From NCBI GenBank assembly GCA_002385675.1, contig DGDY01000300.1, positions 1 through 10,970 of the forward strand: 10,970 bases of DNA, in the 5' to 3' direction. This document shows positions 1 through 6,764 of the stretch, piece after piece. The stretch is from Anaerolineales bacterium UBA3940. Lineage in GTDB: Bacteria > Chloroflexota > Anaerolineae > Aggregatilineales > UBA3940. The notes under the pieces were generated by a model that worked only from the letters and a program-made list of their open reading frames with translations, was not told the origin of the DNA and did not search any database. The position numbers and the translations under genes were made by a program. Within the stretch, counting starts at the first letter, position 1, and each line of letters begins with the position of its first letter.

Positions 1-1152
1 CTGCGGCACGCCGAGGACGCGCGAGCGATGCTCGCCGGGGAGCCTGCGCTCGTGTTTCAGCACCCCAATCACCAGCACGAGCCGCTCTTCGCCGGGGCGG
101 TCGCCGCGGTGATGCTGGTCATCGACGATAGCCTTGTCGCCGGGCGGCTGACCTCGGGGCTGTTCGGGGTGCTGCTGACCGTGCTCGTGTACGTGTGGGT
201 GCGCGTGGCGACGCAGAATCGCTGGCTGGCGCTCGCCACGATGGCGGGGCTTGCGGTGAGCCAGTACGGGGTATCGACGAGCCGCGAGGCGACGCGCCTC
301 GTCACCTTCCCGGTTGTGTACATGCTGGCGGCGCTGCTGATGCGGCGCGGTATCCGCGTGCAGGAGGACGTGGACGACGACTTCCTGCCGCTCAGGGATC
401 GCCCGCGCGCCGACGTGGACGGCTGGCTGTGGTTCGTGCTGGCGGGCGTCGCGCTCGGCCTGACCTTCTACACGTACCCCGTCGCCTATGTGATGTGGCT
501 GGTGTTCCCGGCCTTTTATGTGTTCCTCGGGCTGACGCAGTCCGGCGTGCTTCGCCGCGTGTGGCGCGGGCTGGCGCTGATGCTGGTCGTCGGTGCGGTG
601 GTGACCGCGCCGATCATCCTCGCCGAGGCCGAGGCGCTCAGCCGGATCGCCATGAACGAGGTCGCCGCCGTGCTGCGCTCGCTGCGGGCTGCAAGCCGCT
701 CGCTGCTGGGCGTGATCGGCGTGTGGGGCAACCGCCTCGGCCTCGGGGAGGGAGCGCCAGGCGACCCGCTGCTGGGGCCTGTGCTGAGCGTGCTGTACTA
801 CTTCGGCGTGAGCATCGCTGTGCTGAGCCTGTTCTTCCCGTACCGGCCCACGCGCCGAGGCTACCGCACGGCAGAGGACGCCTTCCGCATTACGAGCACC
901 AACATGTTCATGCTGCTGACGCTCGCCGCCGGGCTGGCCCCGGCGCTGCTCGGCGCGGTCAGCCCGGAGCGCCTGCCGGTGATCGGCGTGCAGCCCGCGC
1001 TGTACTACTTCCCGGCGCTCGCCGTGCTGTGGATGGCGGAGGGCGCGCGGCGTTACGTGGGGGAGGGGGGCATCACCGCGCTGACCGTCGCCTATGCGCT
1101 CGTGCTGATCGTTGTGCTGGGGCTGACTATCGGCGCAACGTTTGGTGGATAA
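1..1152 (+). CDS. GT39-like polytopic membrane glycosyltransferase, 5' end missing
   Basis: The frame is open from base 1 to a TAA at 1150-1152, giving 383 residues, so the true start lies left of the window. An ATG at 28 lies in the middle of a conserved block and is not a credible start. The first visible residues (EDARAML...QHPNHQHEPLFAG) resemble the loop after the first membrane helix in GT39/ArnT/PMT-type enzymes, where an acidic DEAR-like motif is followed by a H-x-PPL-like motif. About nine or ten hydrophobic helices follow, with an Arg- and Asp-rich loop near residues 115-140. The family transfers sugars from polyprenyl-phosphate donors at the outer membrane face. Acceptor and donor cannot be told here. 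The downstream GT4 enzyme fits an envelope glycan role. The GT39-like call is moderate; 'membrane protein' is certain. The first helix and usual catalytic acidic residues lie outside the window. Confidence 0.75.
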   Translation: MRHAEDARAMLAGEPALVFQHPNHQHEPLFAGAVAAVMLVIDDSLVAGRLTSGLFGVLLTVLVYVWVRVATQNRWLALATMAGLAVSQYGVSTSREATRLVTFPVVYMLAALLMRRGIRVQEDVDDDFLPLRDRPRADVDGWLWFVLAGVALGLTFYTYPVAYVMWLVFPAFYVFLGLTQSGVLRRVWRGLALMLVVGAVVTAPIILAEAEALSRIAMNEVAAVLRSLRAASRSLLGVIGVWGNRLGLGEGAPGDPLLGPVLSVLYYFGVSIAVLSLFFPYRPTRRGYRTAEDAFRITSTNMFMLLTLAAGLAPALLGAVSPERLPVIGVQPALYYFPALAVLWMAEGARRYVGEGGITALTVAYALVLIVVLGLTIGATFGG

Positions 1153-1173
1153 GGGGCAGGGGCAGGGAGCCGC

Positions 1174-1216
1174 AACCCCCGGCGGGGCTCGCAAGCGAGC
1201 ACCAGCGGAGGGGGTT
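1174..1216. repeat. Nested inverted repeat after the GT39-like gene
   Basis: The spacer 1153-1294 begins with a GGGGCA direct repeat and then a nested palindrome. AACCCCC (1174-1180) pairs with GGGGGTT (1210-1216). Inside it, GCTCGC (1187-1192) and GCGAGC (1195-1200) form a tight inner hairpin. No T-tract follows, so it is not a textbook intrinsic terminator. It could still slow or end transcription of the upstream gene, or be a dispersed palindromic repeat. Confidence 0.5.
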
Positions 1217-1234
1217 CTGTAGGGAACCGGTCCT

Positions 1235-1263
1235 TTTGCGTTTTGACGCCTCCGACTTACAAT
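1235..1263 (+). promoter_or_regulatory. Probable promoter upstream of the FW-repeat membrane protein
   Basis: A good -10 box TACAAT sits at 1258-1263. At 17 bp spacing the -35 position (1235-1240) is TTTGCG, which is weak. A better-looking TTGACG at 1243-1248 is only 9 bp away and cannot act as the -35 for this box. The predicted start near 1270 gives a leader of about 25 nt before the ATG at 1295. The -10 element is the main evidence. Confidence 0.45.
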
Positions 1264-1294
1264 ACCGGGCAGATCACGGACGGAAAGGCAGGGC

Positions 1295-1846
1295 ATGAAA
1301 CGCAAACCGGGCATCATGGTGGCAGGGTGCGCGCTCCTCGTCGCGGGCGGCTGGCTGATCGCCGGCGGGCTTGGCGTCCCTCTGCTGCCCTTCTGGCGGG
1401 TCTGGCCGCTGGTGCCGGTGGCGATCGGGCTGGCGCTTGTGGCCCAGCACACCGGCGAGCCGGGTGGCGGGCGCGGTCTGCTGCTGCTGGGGCTGCCGGT
1501 GCTGCTCGTCGGGCTGTTTCTGCTGGCCTTCACGCTGGAGGTTGGTGGGCTGGCCTGGGCCGATATGCGCCGCTTCTGGCCCGTCTTTCCGCTGATCCTC
1601 GGCATCACTTTCATGATGGTGTACATCTCCGGCGATATGGTGGAGCCGCCCCTGCTCGTGCTGGCGTATCTCTTTGGCGGGGTAGGGCTGGCGGCGCTGC
1701 CCTTCACGCTCGGAACGATCCGCCTGCCGGTGGGCGAGCAGGTGGCACGGTTCTGGCCGGTCCTCGTGGGGCTGGTCGTGCTGCTTGCGGCGCTCGGCGT
1801 GTGGCGGCTGTCTCGCCGTGTGGATGGGCGGCAGGCTCGCCGGTGA
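1295..1846 (+). CDS. Small integral membrane protein with three FW repeats (LiaI/LiaF-TM-like)
   Basis: This 183-residue protein is almost entirely hydrophobic, with about six membrane segments and a basic C-terminal tail (RLSRRVDGRQARR). The start at 1295 is supported by GGAAAGG at 1282-1288, six bases upstream. A unit starting FW-x-V recurs three times at about 60-residue spacing: FWRVWPL (33-39), FWPVFPL (94-100) and FWPVLVG (153-159), each followed by a hydrophobic helix. This resembles the short 'FWPlilI.lGl' helical pair seen in LiaI/LiaF-like transmembrane domains (DUF5668-type). In that family the segment anchors envelope-stress regulators, but no cytoplasmic regulatory domain is attached here. 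The biochemical role is unknown. It sits 34 bp before the GT4 gene on the same strand and is probably cotranscribed with it. Confidence 0.75.
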   Translation: MKRKPGIMVAGCALLVAGGWLIAGGLGVPLLPFWRVWPLVPVAIGLALVAQHTGEPGGGRGLLLLGLPVLLVGLFLLAFTLEVGGLAWADMRRFWPVFPLILGITFMMVYISGDMVEPPLLVLAYLFGGVGLAALPFTLGTIRLPVGEQVARFWPVLVGLVVLLAALGVWRLSRRVDGRQARR

Positions 1847-1880
1847 GAAATGACACACTAGCACACGGGCGGCGTAATCC

Positions 1881-2996
1881 ATGCTGATCGGCATCGACGC
1901 AAGCCGGGCGACTGTCCGGCTGCGGACTGGTACAGAAGGCTACAGCCTGCACATCATTCGCGGGCTGATCAACTGCACAAGCGAGCACCGCTTCCGGCTG
2001 TATCTGCGCGACGAGCCTGAGGAGGGCCTCGTGCCGCAGCAGCCGAACGTTGAGCAGGTCGTCATCCGCCGGGCGCGGCTGTGGACCCACACGGGCCTCG
2101 GCCCGACGGTCCGCCGCGAGCGCCCGGATGTGCTGTTCGTGCCTGCACACGTCATCCCCTGGCCGGGGACCGGGGCGGTGCCCTCCGTCTTTACGGCGCA
2201 CGACCTCGGCTATCTGCATTATCCAGAGAAGCACCCGTTCTTTGAGCGGCTGTATCTGGACTGGTCCACGCGGCACAGCGCGAGTGTCGCCCGGCGGGTC
2301 ATCGCGGTGAGCAACGCCACCGCGCACGACCTGCACACCCTGAACGGCGTGCCTCTGAGCAAGATTCGCGTGGTACACTCAGGCGTGGACGAGACGCTCG
2401 CGCCGGTGCGTGATAAGCAGCGCATCGAGGCGCTAAAGCAGCGGCTCGGCATTCATGGCCCGTATGTGCTGCACGTCGGGAGCCTCCAGCCGCGCAAGAA
2501 CCTCGTACGGCTGATCGAGGCATTTGACCAGGTGAAGGACGCCGTCCCCGGCCTGCTGCTTGTGCTCGCCGGGCGGCCCGGCTGGAACGTCCAGCCGATC
2601 CACGACCGGATCAGCGCGTTGGGCCTTGAGGGTCGCGTGCTGCTGCCCGGCTACGTGCCGGATGATGATCTGGCGGCGCTTTACAGCGGGGCCGAAGTGT
2701 ACGCCTTCCCCTCGCTGTATGAGGGCTTCGGCTTCCCGGCGCTGGAAACGATGAAGTGCGGCACGCCGCTGGTCTGCGCGGGGACATCCTCGCTGCCGGA
2801 GATCGTCGGCAACGCCGCGCTGACCTTCCCGCCGACGGATGTGAATGGCATGGCCGAGGCGCTGCGGCGCGTGCTGACCGACCCGGCGCTGCGCGCGGAG
2901 CTTGTCCGCCGGGGGTTCGAGCGGGTGGAGCAGTTCACCTGGGAGCAGGCTGCCCGGCAAACGCTCGATGTGCTCGTCGAAGCCGCCGAACTGTGA
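1881..2996 (+). CDS. GT4-family glycosyltransferase (GT-B fold)
   Basis: The 371-residue protein has the normal length for GT4. It starts MLIGIDASRA, the usual first beta strand, which supports the ATG at 1881 although no strong ribosome site precedes it. GTEGYS (17-22) is the glycine-rich acceptor-side loop. The C-terminal nucleotide-sugar domain starts near residue 195 with HVGSLQPRKN (198-207), whose Arg205-Lys206 contact the donor phosphates. The E-x7-E signature is intact as EGFGFPALE (Glu281 to Glu289). These enzymes work at the cytoplasmic membrane face and transfer a sugar from an NDP-sugar with retention of configuration. Donor and acceptor cannot be assigned; mannosyl transfer to a polysaccharide or lipid carrier is common in this branch. 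There is no signal peptide or membrane helix. It follows the membrane protein by 34 bp and precedes an unknown gene by 29 bp, consistent with one operon. Confidence 0.93.
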   Translation: MLIGIDASRATVRLRTGTEGYSLHIIRGLINCTSEHRFRLYLRDEPEEGLVPQQPNVEQVVIRRARLWTHTGLGPTVRRERPDVLFVPAHVIPWPGTGAVPSVFTAHDLGYLHYPEKHPFFERLYLDWSTRHSASVARRVIAVSNATAHDLHTLNGVPLSKIRVVHSGVDETLAPVRDKQRIEALKQRLGIHGPYVLHVGSLQPRKNLVRLIEAFDQVKDAVPGLLLVLAGRPGWNVQPIHDRISALGLEGRVLLPGYVPDDDLAALYSGAEVYAFPSLYEGFGFPALETMKCGTPLVCAGTSSLPEIVGNAALTFPPTDVNGMAEALRRVLTDPALRAELVRRGFERVEQFTWEQAARQTLDVLVEAAEL

Positions 2997-3025
2997 TCTT
3001 GCTTTTAGCGCATGAAGGAGACTGA

Positions 3026-3469
3026 GTGACGATGGCGAGATTCATGTACCTCCCATTCTGGCGGGCCGGTGGTTGGGAAGATATTACCTACCGCACGCAG
3101 CTTTACCTGACACCGCTCAGCCGTGGCCCGGTTACACTGGGCGTGTTCTTCTTTGAAAACGGCGGGCTGCCCTGGGCTAATAAGACCTTCTCAATTGAGA
3201 TCGATCAACATGTGGATCAAATCGTGACGGACCGTGACGGGATGATCCGCATTAACATGGGGCCCGGCCAGACGGTTCGCATCGAGATTAACGTGCTGGA
3301 TCATGAGTACGGCACCGGCGAGGTCCACCTGCTCGCCGGGGAACCGCCGGTGATGATGCTGGCGCGGGGCGAACTCGAAGTGTTTGCGCGCGAGGCCGAG
3401 GGCTTCGAGATGAGCGTGGCGGAGATCACCATTACGGGCGCACAGCCGGCCATCCTCGATCCGAGATAA
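3026..3469 (+). CDS. Hypothetical beta-rich protein
   Basis: This 147-residue protein is not recognised. The GTG at 3026 is preferred: GAAGGAG at 3014-3020 is five bases upstream. The ATG at 3032, eleven bases away, would remove two residues. No signal peptide or membrane helix is visible. Alternating hydrophobic and polar stretches (TQLYLTPL, VTLGVFFFENG, VRIEINVLDHE, GEVHLLAG) suggest a small beta sandwich. The pattern 'LPFWRAGGWEDITYRTQLYL...V.FF..G.P...GPGQTVRIEI' recalls the roughly 100-residue beta domains in some bacterial surface proteins (GGGW-T-L-L, then a PGGTV turn). That likeness is impressionistic. Codon use is visibly more AT-rich than in the neighbours (several ATT, AAT, GAA and CAA codons), which may indicate different origin or expression. 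It lies 29 bp after the GT4 gene and is followed by a palindrome, so it is probably the last gene of that operon. Confidence 0.75.
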   Translation: MTMARFMYLPFWRAGGWEDITYRTQLYLTPLSRGPVTLGVFFFENGGLPWANKTFSIEIDQHVDQIVTDRDGMIRINMGPGQTVRIEINVLDHEYGTGEVHLLAGEPPVMMLARGELEVFAREAEGFEMSVAEITITGAQPAILDPR

Positions 3470-3491
3470 GCGGGCAGAGGCGCGGCGCTCA

Positions 3492-3529
3492 GGCAGGGGC
3501 GGTTGCAGCGCGAGGCAGCCGCCCCTGCT
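3492..3529. repeat. GC-rich palindrome after the hypothetical gene (possible terminator)
   Basis: GCAGGGGCGGTTG (3493-3505) pairs with CAGCCGCCCCTGC (3516-3528), a 13-bp stem with one G-U pair and a 10-nt loop. A further G-U pair is possible at 3492/3529. There is no T-tract after it, so it is a very stable hairpin rather than a canonical intrinsic terminator. It lies between the hypothetical gene and the cyclase promoter and could isolate the two units. Its GGGGCGG arms resemble those of the palindrome at 6952-7012. Confidence 0.65.
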
Positions 3530-3535
3530 GCCACG

Positions 3536-3565
3536 TTGGAGGAAAAGCCGCGAGTTGCTTATAAT
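3536..3565 (+). promoter_or_regulatory. Promoter of the adenylate cyclase gene
   Basis: A perfect TATAAT lies at 3560-3565. The best -35 is TTGGAG at 3536-3541, with 18-bp spacing and only the TTG conserved. The predicted start near 3572 gives a leader of about 37 nt before the ATG at 3609. The TTG codon at 3555 that opens the longest frame lies upstream of this start and overlaps the promoter, so it cannot be the initiation codon of this transcript. Confidence 0.6.
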
Positions 3566-3573
3566 CCTGACTC

Positions 3574-3587
3574 AGTACACGAGTACT
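3574..3587. promoter_or_regulatory. Small dyad at the cyclase transcription start
   Basis: AGTAC (3574-3578) and GTACT (3583-3587) form a dyad with a 4-bp centre, at about +3 to +16 of the predicted transcript. The position suits an operator, but the arms are only five bases and this could be chance. Confidence 0.25.
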
Positions 3588-3608
3588 AGTTGCGGCTGTG
3601 GTACCAAC

Positions 3609-5357
3609 ATGACAATTGAGACGACTGGCACCCGCCACGCAGAGCTCAGTGCGGAGCTGGACGCGATCCACCAGCTTGCGGTAGACCTCCGCACGGTGCT
3701 CGACAAGCAGCGGGAGCTTTTGCGTGCGCAGGGGATGCGGCTGCCCACCGGCTCAAGGGGGGCGCTTACCGCGCTGTCTCACCGCCTGCGCATTGTTCGC
3801 CAGCACGCCGAGGCGCTGCAGCAGGAGCGCGACGAGTACCGGGCGCTGGCGGATATTGCCGCGCTGATGAACTCCTCGCTGGACCTGACCGACGTGCTCA
3901 GCCAGGTGATGGACACCATCATCAAGCTGACCGGCGCGGAACGCGGCTACATGATGCTGCGCGACGAGGTCACCGGCGAGCTGGTGCCGCGCATCGCCCG
4001 GAATCTGGACCAGCAGACGCTCGACAGCTCCGAGTTCGAGGTGAGCCGCAGCGTCGTGAAGCGGGTCTCGGAAACCGGCAAACCTATCCTCACCACCAAC
4101 GCGCAGGAGGACCGGCGCTTTCAGGATGCGGAGAGCGTCGTCGGCTACCACCTGCGCTCCATCCTGTGCGTGCCGCTCGTCGTGCGCGGCGACCTTATCG
4201 GGGTGATCTACGCCGACAACAAGATTCAGGAAGGGCTGTTCACCGAGCACACGCGCGACCTGCTGGTCGCCTTTGCCAACCAGGCGGCGGTCTCCATTGA
4301 GAACGCGCGGCTCTTCCAGCAGATCCGCGAGTCGCTGGAGGCCATCACCGAGATGAAGAGCCTGCAGGACAACATCTTCGCCTCGATTGCCTCCGGCGTG
4401 ATCACGACCGACCTCTCCGGGCGGGTAACGTACATGAACCGCCGCGCGCAGCAGATCCTCGGCATCGAGGCGGAAGATCTGTTCGAGCACGGGCTGAGCT
4501 ACCTCGTGTCGGCGCTGGGGCAGCGCTTCGAGGTGCTGCTCAACATGGTGCAGCGCTACGGGCAGCGGCTCACCGGGATCGAGTTCGAGCTTGAGTACGA
4601 GGGGCAGGAGTGCCGCCACCTCAGCATGAACTTCAGCCCGCTGAAAGATGCCTACAACCAGACGCAGGGTGTGGCTATCGTGCTCGATGACCTCACCGAG
4701 ACGCGCCGCCGCGAGGCGCAGATCGCCGGGGTGCGGCGCTACCTGCCGCATGAGGTGGTGGACGGCATCCGCAGCCCCGACGAGTTGAAGCTGGGCGGCA
4801 CCCGGCAGGTGATCACCATCCTGTTCGCCGATGTGCGCGGCTTCAGCCTGATCAGCGAGCGCATGGGGCCTGAGAAGCTGGTCGAAATCCTCAACCGGCA
4901 CCTGACCATCGCCTCCGACGCTATCCACGAGCAGCAGGGTGTGATCGACAAGTTCATGGGCGACGCCGTGATGGCGCTGTACAACACGCCGCTGCGCCCG
5001 CAGGCCGACCATGCGTTGCGGGCCGTGCGCTCGGCGGCGACGCTGCTCGCGGACCTCTATAGCTATCACCGCATCGTCCCGCCGGATGAGCGGCTGCGGT
5101 TCGGCATCGGCATCCACACAGGCGAGGCGGTGGTCGGCAACGTCGGCAGCCCGGAGCGGCTGAACTACACCGCAGTGGGGGATGCCGTCAACCTGGCCAA
5201 GCGGCTGCAGGAGATCGCCAAGCCCAACCAGATCATCCTGAGCCATGAGACGTGTCAGGCGCTCGGCGGGCAGGCCGAGGTGCGCGAGCTTGCGCCGCTC
5301 CAACTGCCGGGTCGCTCACAGCCCATTCGCATCTACGAACTGCTCCGCGTGCGGTAG
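3609..5357 (+). CDS. GAF-PAS class III adenylate cyclase
   Basis: The ATG at 3609 gives a 582-residue soluble protein. Order: a helical, probably coiled-coil N-terminus (about 10-80), a GAF domain (about 85-235), a PAS domain (about 253-365), a short linker, and the catalytic domain (about 400-578). The GAF likely binds a small ligand; the PAS contains the typical GVITTDLSGRVTYMNRRA start. All class III catalytic residues are visible: metal-binding Asp408 (FADVRGFS) and Asp452 (KFMGDAVM), purine-selecting Lys448 and Thr521, and transition-state Asn528 and Arg532 (VNLAKRL). Lys plus Thr at the purine positions indicates ATP as substrate and the class IIIb group, many members of which respond to bicarbonate; that property is inferred. 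The architecture resembles cyanobacterial CyaB-type enzymes with one GAF fewer. No strong ribosome site precedes the ATG. It is probably a single-gene unit between its own promoter and the convergent peptidase gene. Confidence 0.93.
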   Translation: MTIETTGTRHAELSAELDAIHQLAVDLRTVLDKQRELLRAQGMRLPTGSRGALTALSHRLRIVRQHAEALQQERDEYRALADIAALMNSSLDLTDVLSQVMDTIIKLTGAERGYMMLRDEVTGELVPRIARNLDQQTLDSSEFEVSRSVVKRVSETGKPILTTNAQEDRRFQDAESVVGYHLRSILCVPLVVRGDLIGVIYADNKIQEGLFTEHTRDLLVAFANQAAVSIENARLFQQIRESLEAITEMKSLQDNIFASIASGVITTDLSGRVTYMNRRAQQILGIEAEDLFEHGLSYLVSALGQRFEVLLNMVQRYGQRLTGIEFELEYEGQECRHLSMNFSPLKDAYNQTQGVAIVLDDLTETRRREAQIAGVRRYLPHEVVDGIRSPDELKLGGTRQVITILFADVRGFSLISERMGPEKLVEILNRHLTIASDAIHEQQGVIDKFMGDAVMALYNTPLRPQADHALRAVRSAATLLADLYSYHRIVPPDERLRFGIGIHTGEAVVGNVGSPERLNYTAVGDAVNLAKRLQEIAKPNQIILSHETCQALGGQAEVRELAPLQLPGRSQPIRIYELLRVR

Positions 5358-5372
5358 GGGGTGGGGCGAGTC

Positions 5373-5424
5373 CACAGATGGCTCAGATGGCTCGATCCAC
5401 AAATGACACGAATGGCACGAATGG
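5373..5424. repeat. Tandem 9-mer array (CACRAATGG-type)
   Basis: Five near-identical 9-mers lie 16 bp after the cyclase stop: CACAGATGG, CTCAGATGG, then a 7-base break (CTCGATC), then CACAAATGA, CACGAATGG and CACGAATGG. A second, shorter array occurs at 6926-6952. Such CACGAATGG strings are a common type of dispersed intergenic repeat in several bacterial phyla. No coding role is likely, although they can be translated as short STNDTNGTNG-like peptides. Confidence 0.7.
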
Positions 5425-5458
5425 GTTGATTGTTCTACGCAGTTAGGCGACTAAAGGA

Positions 5459-5495
5459 GCCGCGAAGTTTATTCGCGGCGGTTCATTCGCGGCAG
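5459..5495. repeat. GCCGCGAA palindrome with overlapping direct repeat
   Basis: GCCGCGAA (5459-5466) and TTCGCGGC (5472-5479) form a perfect 8-bp stem with a 5-nt loop. The right arm is part of a direct repeat: TTTATTCGCGGCGG (5468-5481) and TTCATTCGCGGCAG (5482-5495) differ at two positions, so the left arm could pair with either copy. It may help end cyclase transcription, but no T-tract follows. It has the look of a dispersed repeat. Confidence 0.5.
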
Positions 5496-5511
5496 CCTGT
5501 ACTGGCAGAAT

Positions 5512-5543
5512 AAAAAAACAGCCGCCCATTGGGGCGGCTGTTT
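5512..5543 (-). terminator. Intrinsic terminator of the LysM-M23 peptidase gene
   Basis: Read on the minus strand, AAACAGCCGCCC (5532-5543) and GGGCGGCTGTTT (5516-5527) form a perfect 12-bp stem with a 4-nt loop. The stem runs directly into a T-tract (A5512-A5518 on the plus strand). It begins 25 bp after the peptidase stop. On the plus strand the hairpin is followed by GCGTTCG, so it would be a poor terminator for the cyclase. Confidence 0.9.
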
Positions 5544-5568
5544 GCGTTCGATGGCCGATACGTGGCGG

Positions 5569-6744
5569 TTAGCCGCCGGTTCTCGCCCCGCGGTAGTCGA
5601 TTGGCCCCTCGACGGTAATAAACTGCTTCGGGTCCTGCGGGATGTCACCGTGACGGATTTCAAAGTGCAGGTGCGTACCGGACGAGTTGCCCGTGTTGCC
5701 CATCAGCCCGATCATCTGCCCCTTTGACACCTGATCGCCACACTGGACGTAGCGCTGCGAGAGGTGGCCGTAGTAGGTCGTCCAGCCGTCGCCGTGGTCG
5801 ATGATGATCAGCTCGCCGTAGCCCTCGCGGTGCCAGCCCGCGAACACCACCACGCCGGTTTCGGCAGCGTAGATGGGGGCGTCTGGCTCGTCGGACGCGA
5901 AGTCAAGCGCCGGGTGCCAGGGGACGAAGTCCTGCGTCCAGCGGTAGGGCGTCAGCCCCATCGGGTTGATGTAGGCCCCGCTGCCGCCCGTGCCAGTGTA
6001 GAACTGGCGGCATGAGCCGGGGTGGATGGTGCCCTCCGGGTTGGCGCGACCGCTCGTCGTGCCCGTCTGGATGGGCGAGCGCCAGGAGATGAACTCGCGG
6101 CGTCCGCCCGGTACGACGATCTTCAGCCCGGCAGGCGGCTTGTAGTTGCTGTCCTTGTCGGCGAGGTTGTTGTACTCCGAGTACAGGATGTCGCCGGGCG
6201 TGACGCCATACAGCGAGGCGATCTCCTCGATGGTCTGCTCGCCGTCGGAGGTGTGGTACACGCCGTTCTCCGGCAGGATGTAAAGCTCCGTGCCGACGTA
6301 GATCAGGTGTACGTTATCCTGAAGCGTCTCGGTGTTGGCCCAGAAAATGGTATTGGGGTGCAGCCCGAACTTCTCCGCAATGGTGAAGAGCGCATCGCCC
6401 GGCTGCACGGTGTATTTCAGTACGTGCTTGCGCGGCTCGCCGGGGAAGCCCAGCGACGCACCTTCGTCGCCGCTGCTGCCGACAGGCACGTCCTGCGGCG
6501 TGGCGTCAGAAGGCTCCGCACCGCCGATCGACGGTGCGGCGGGCAGAGTGGCCCGGCTGGCAGCGGCGGCGAGGTCCGCGGCGAGATCGTCGAGGATATC
6601 CTGCCCGGTGGCAAAGGCGATGATCTCTTCGCCCCACTGGTAGGCAACGCCGACGACCACCCCGAGCAGGATGACGATGATGAGCATGGTGGGCGTGCGG
6701 CGAGGTTGACGGTAGCTCATAAGCGTAAAAACAGGCGCGCCCAT
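5569..6744 (-). CDS. Membrane-anchored LysM-LysM-M23 peptidase
   Basis: This is a cell-wall endopeptidase of the LytM/M23 type. From the ATG at 6744 it has 391 residues. A short basic N-terminus and one hydrophobic helix (about 20-36) anchor it outside the membrane. An Ala/Pro/Gly-rich linker (about 55-105) is followed by two LysM domains (about 109-157, KYTVQPGDALFTIAEKFG, and 160-212) that bind peptidoglycan. The M23 domain spans about 275-366 and keeps the zinc ligands His277 and Asp281 (HPALD) and His360, plus His358 of the HLH motif and catalytic His327 (YYGHLS), so it should be active. An in-frame ATG at 6720 (MSYRQPRR) would shorten the N-terminus by eight residues. Neither start has a clear ribosome site, so the choice is open. 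It has its own promoter and terminator and converges with the cyclase gene. Confidence 0.92.
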   Translation of the reverse strand: MGAPVFTLMSYRQPRRTPTMLIIVILLGVVVGVAYQWGEEIIAFATGQDILDDLAADLAAAASRATLPAAPSIGGAEPSDATPQDVPVGSSGDEGASLGFPGEPRKHVLKYTVQPGDALFTIAEKFGLHPNTIFWANTETLQDNVHLIYVGTELYILPENGVYHTSDGEQTIEEIASLYGVTPGDILYSEYNNLADKDSNYKPPAGLKIVVPGGRREFISWRSPIQTGTTSGRANPEGTIHPGSCRQFYTGTGGSGAYINPMGLTPYRWTQDFVPWHPALDFASDEPDAPIYAAETGVVVFAGWHREGYGELIIIDHGDGWTTYYGHLSQRYVQCGDQVSKGQMIGLMGNTGNSSGTHLHFEIRHGDIPQDPKQFITVEGPIDYRGARTGG

Positions 6745-6764
6745 CGAGTGGGCGAAAGGGTCAG

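Noticed and set aside
1243..1263. TTGACG (1243) with TACAAT (1258) as a promoter pair
   Set aside because: The spacing is only 9 bp, too short for a sigma70-type promoter. Only the -10 box was retained, with a weak -35 further upstream.
195..1298. A 367-codon plus-strand frame overlapping the GT39-like gene
   Set aside because: The translation is Arg/Gly/Ala-rich with no membrane segments and no motif. The overlapping frame has clear membrane helices and family-like residues.
3753..5303. A 516-codon minus-strand frame opposite the cyclase
   Set aside because: It is in register with the cyclase codons and explained by the same codon bias. The cyclase frame carries intact GAF, PAS and catalytic motifs.
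5512..5543. The convergent hairpin as a bidirectional terminator
   Set aside because: Only the minus-strand reading has a following T-tract. On the plus strand the bases after the stem are GCGTTCG.
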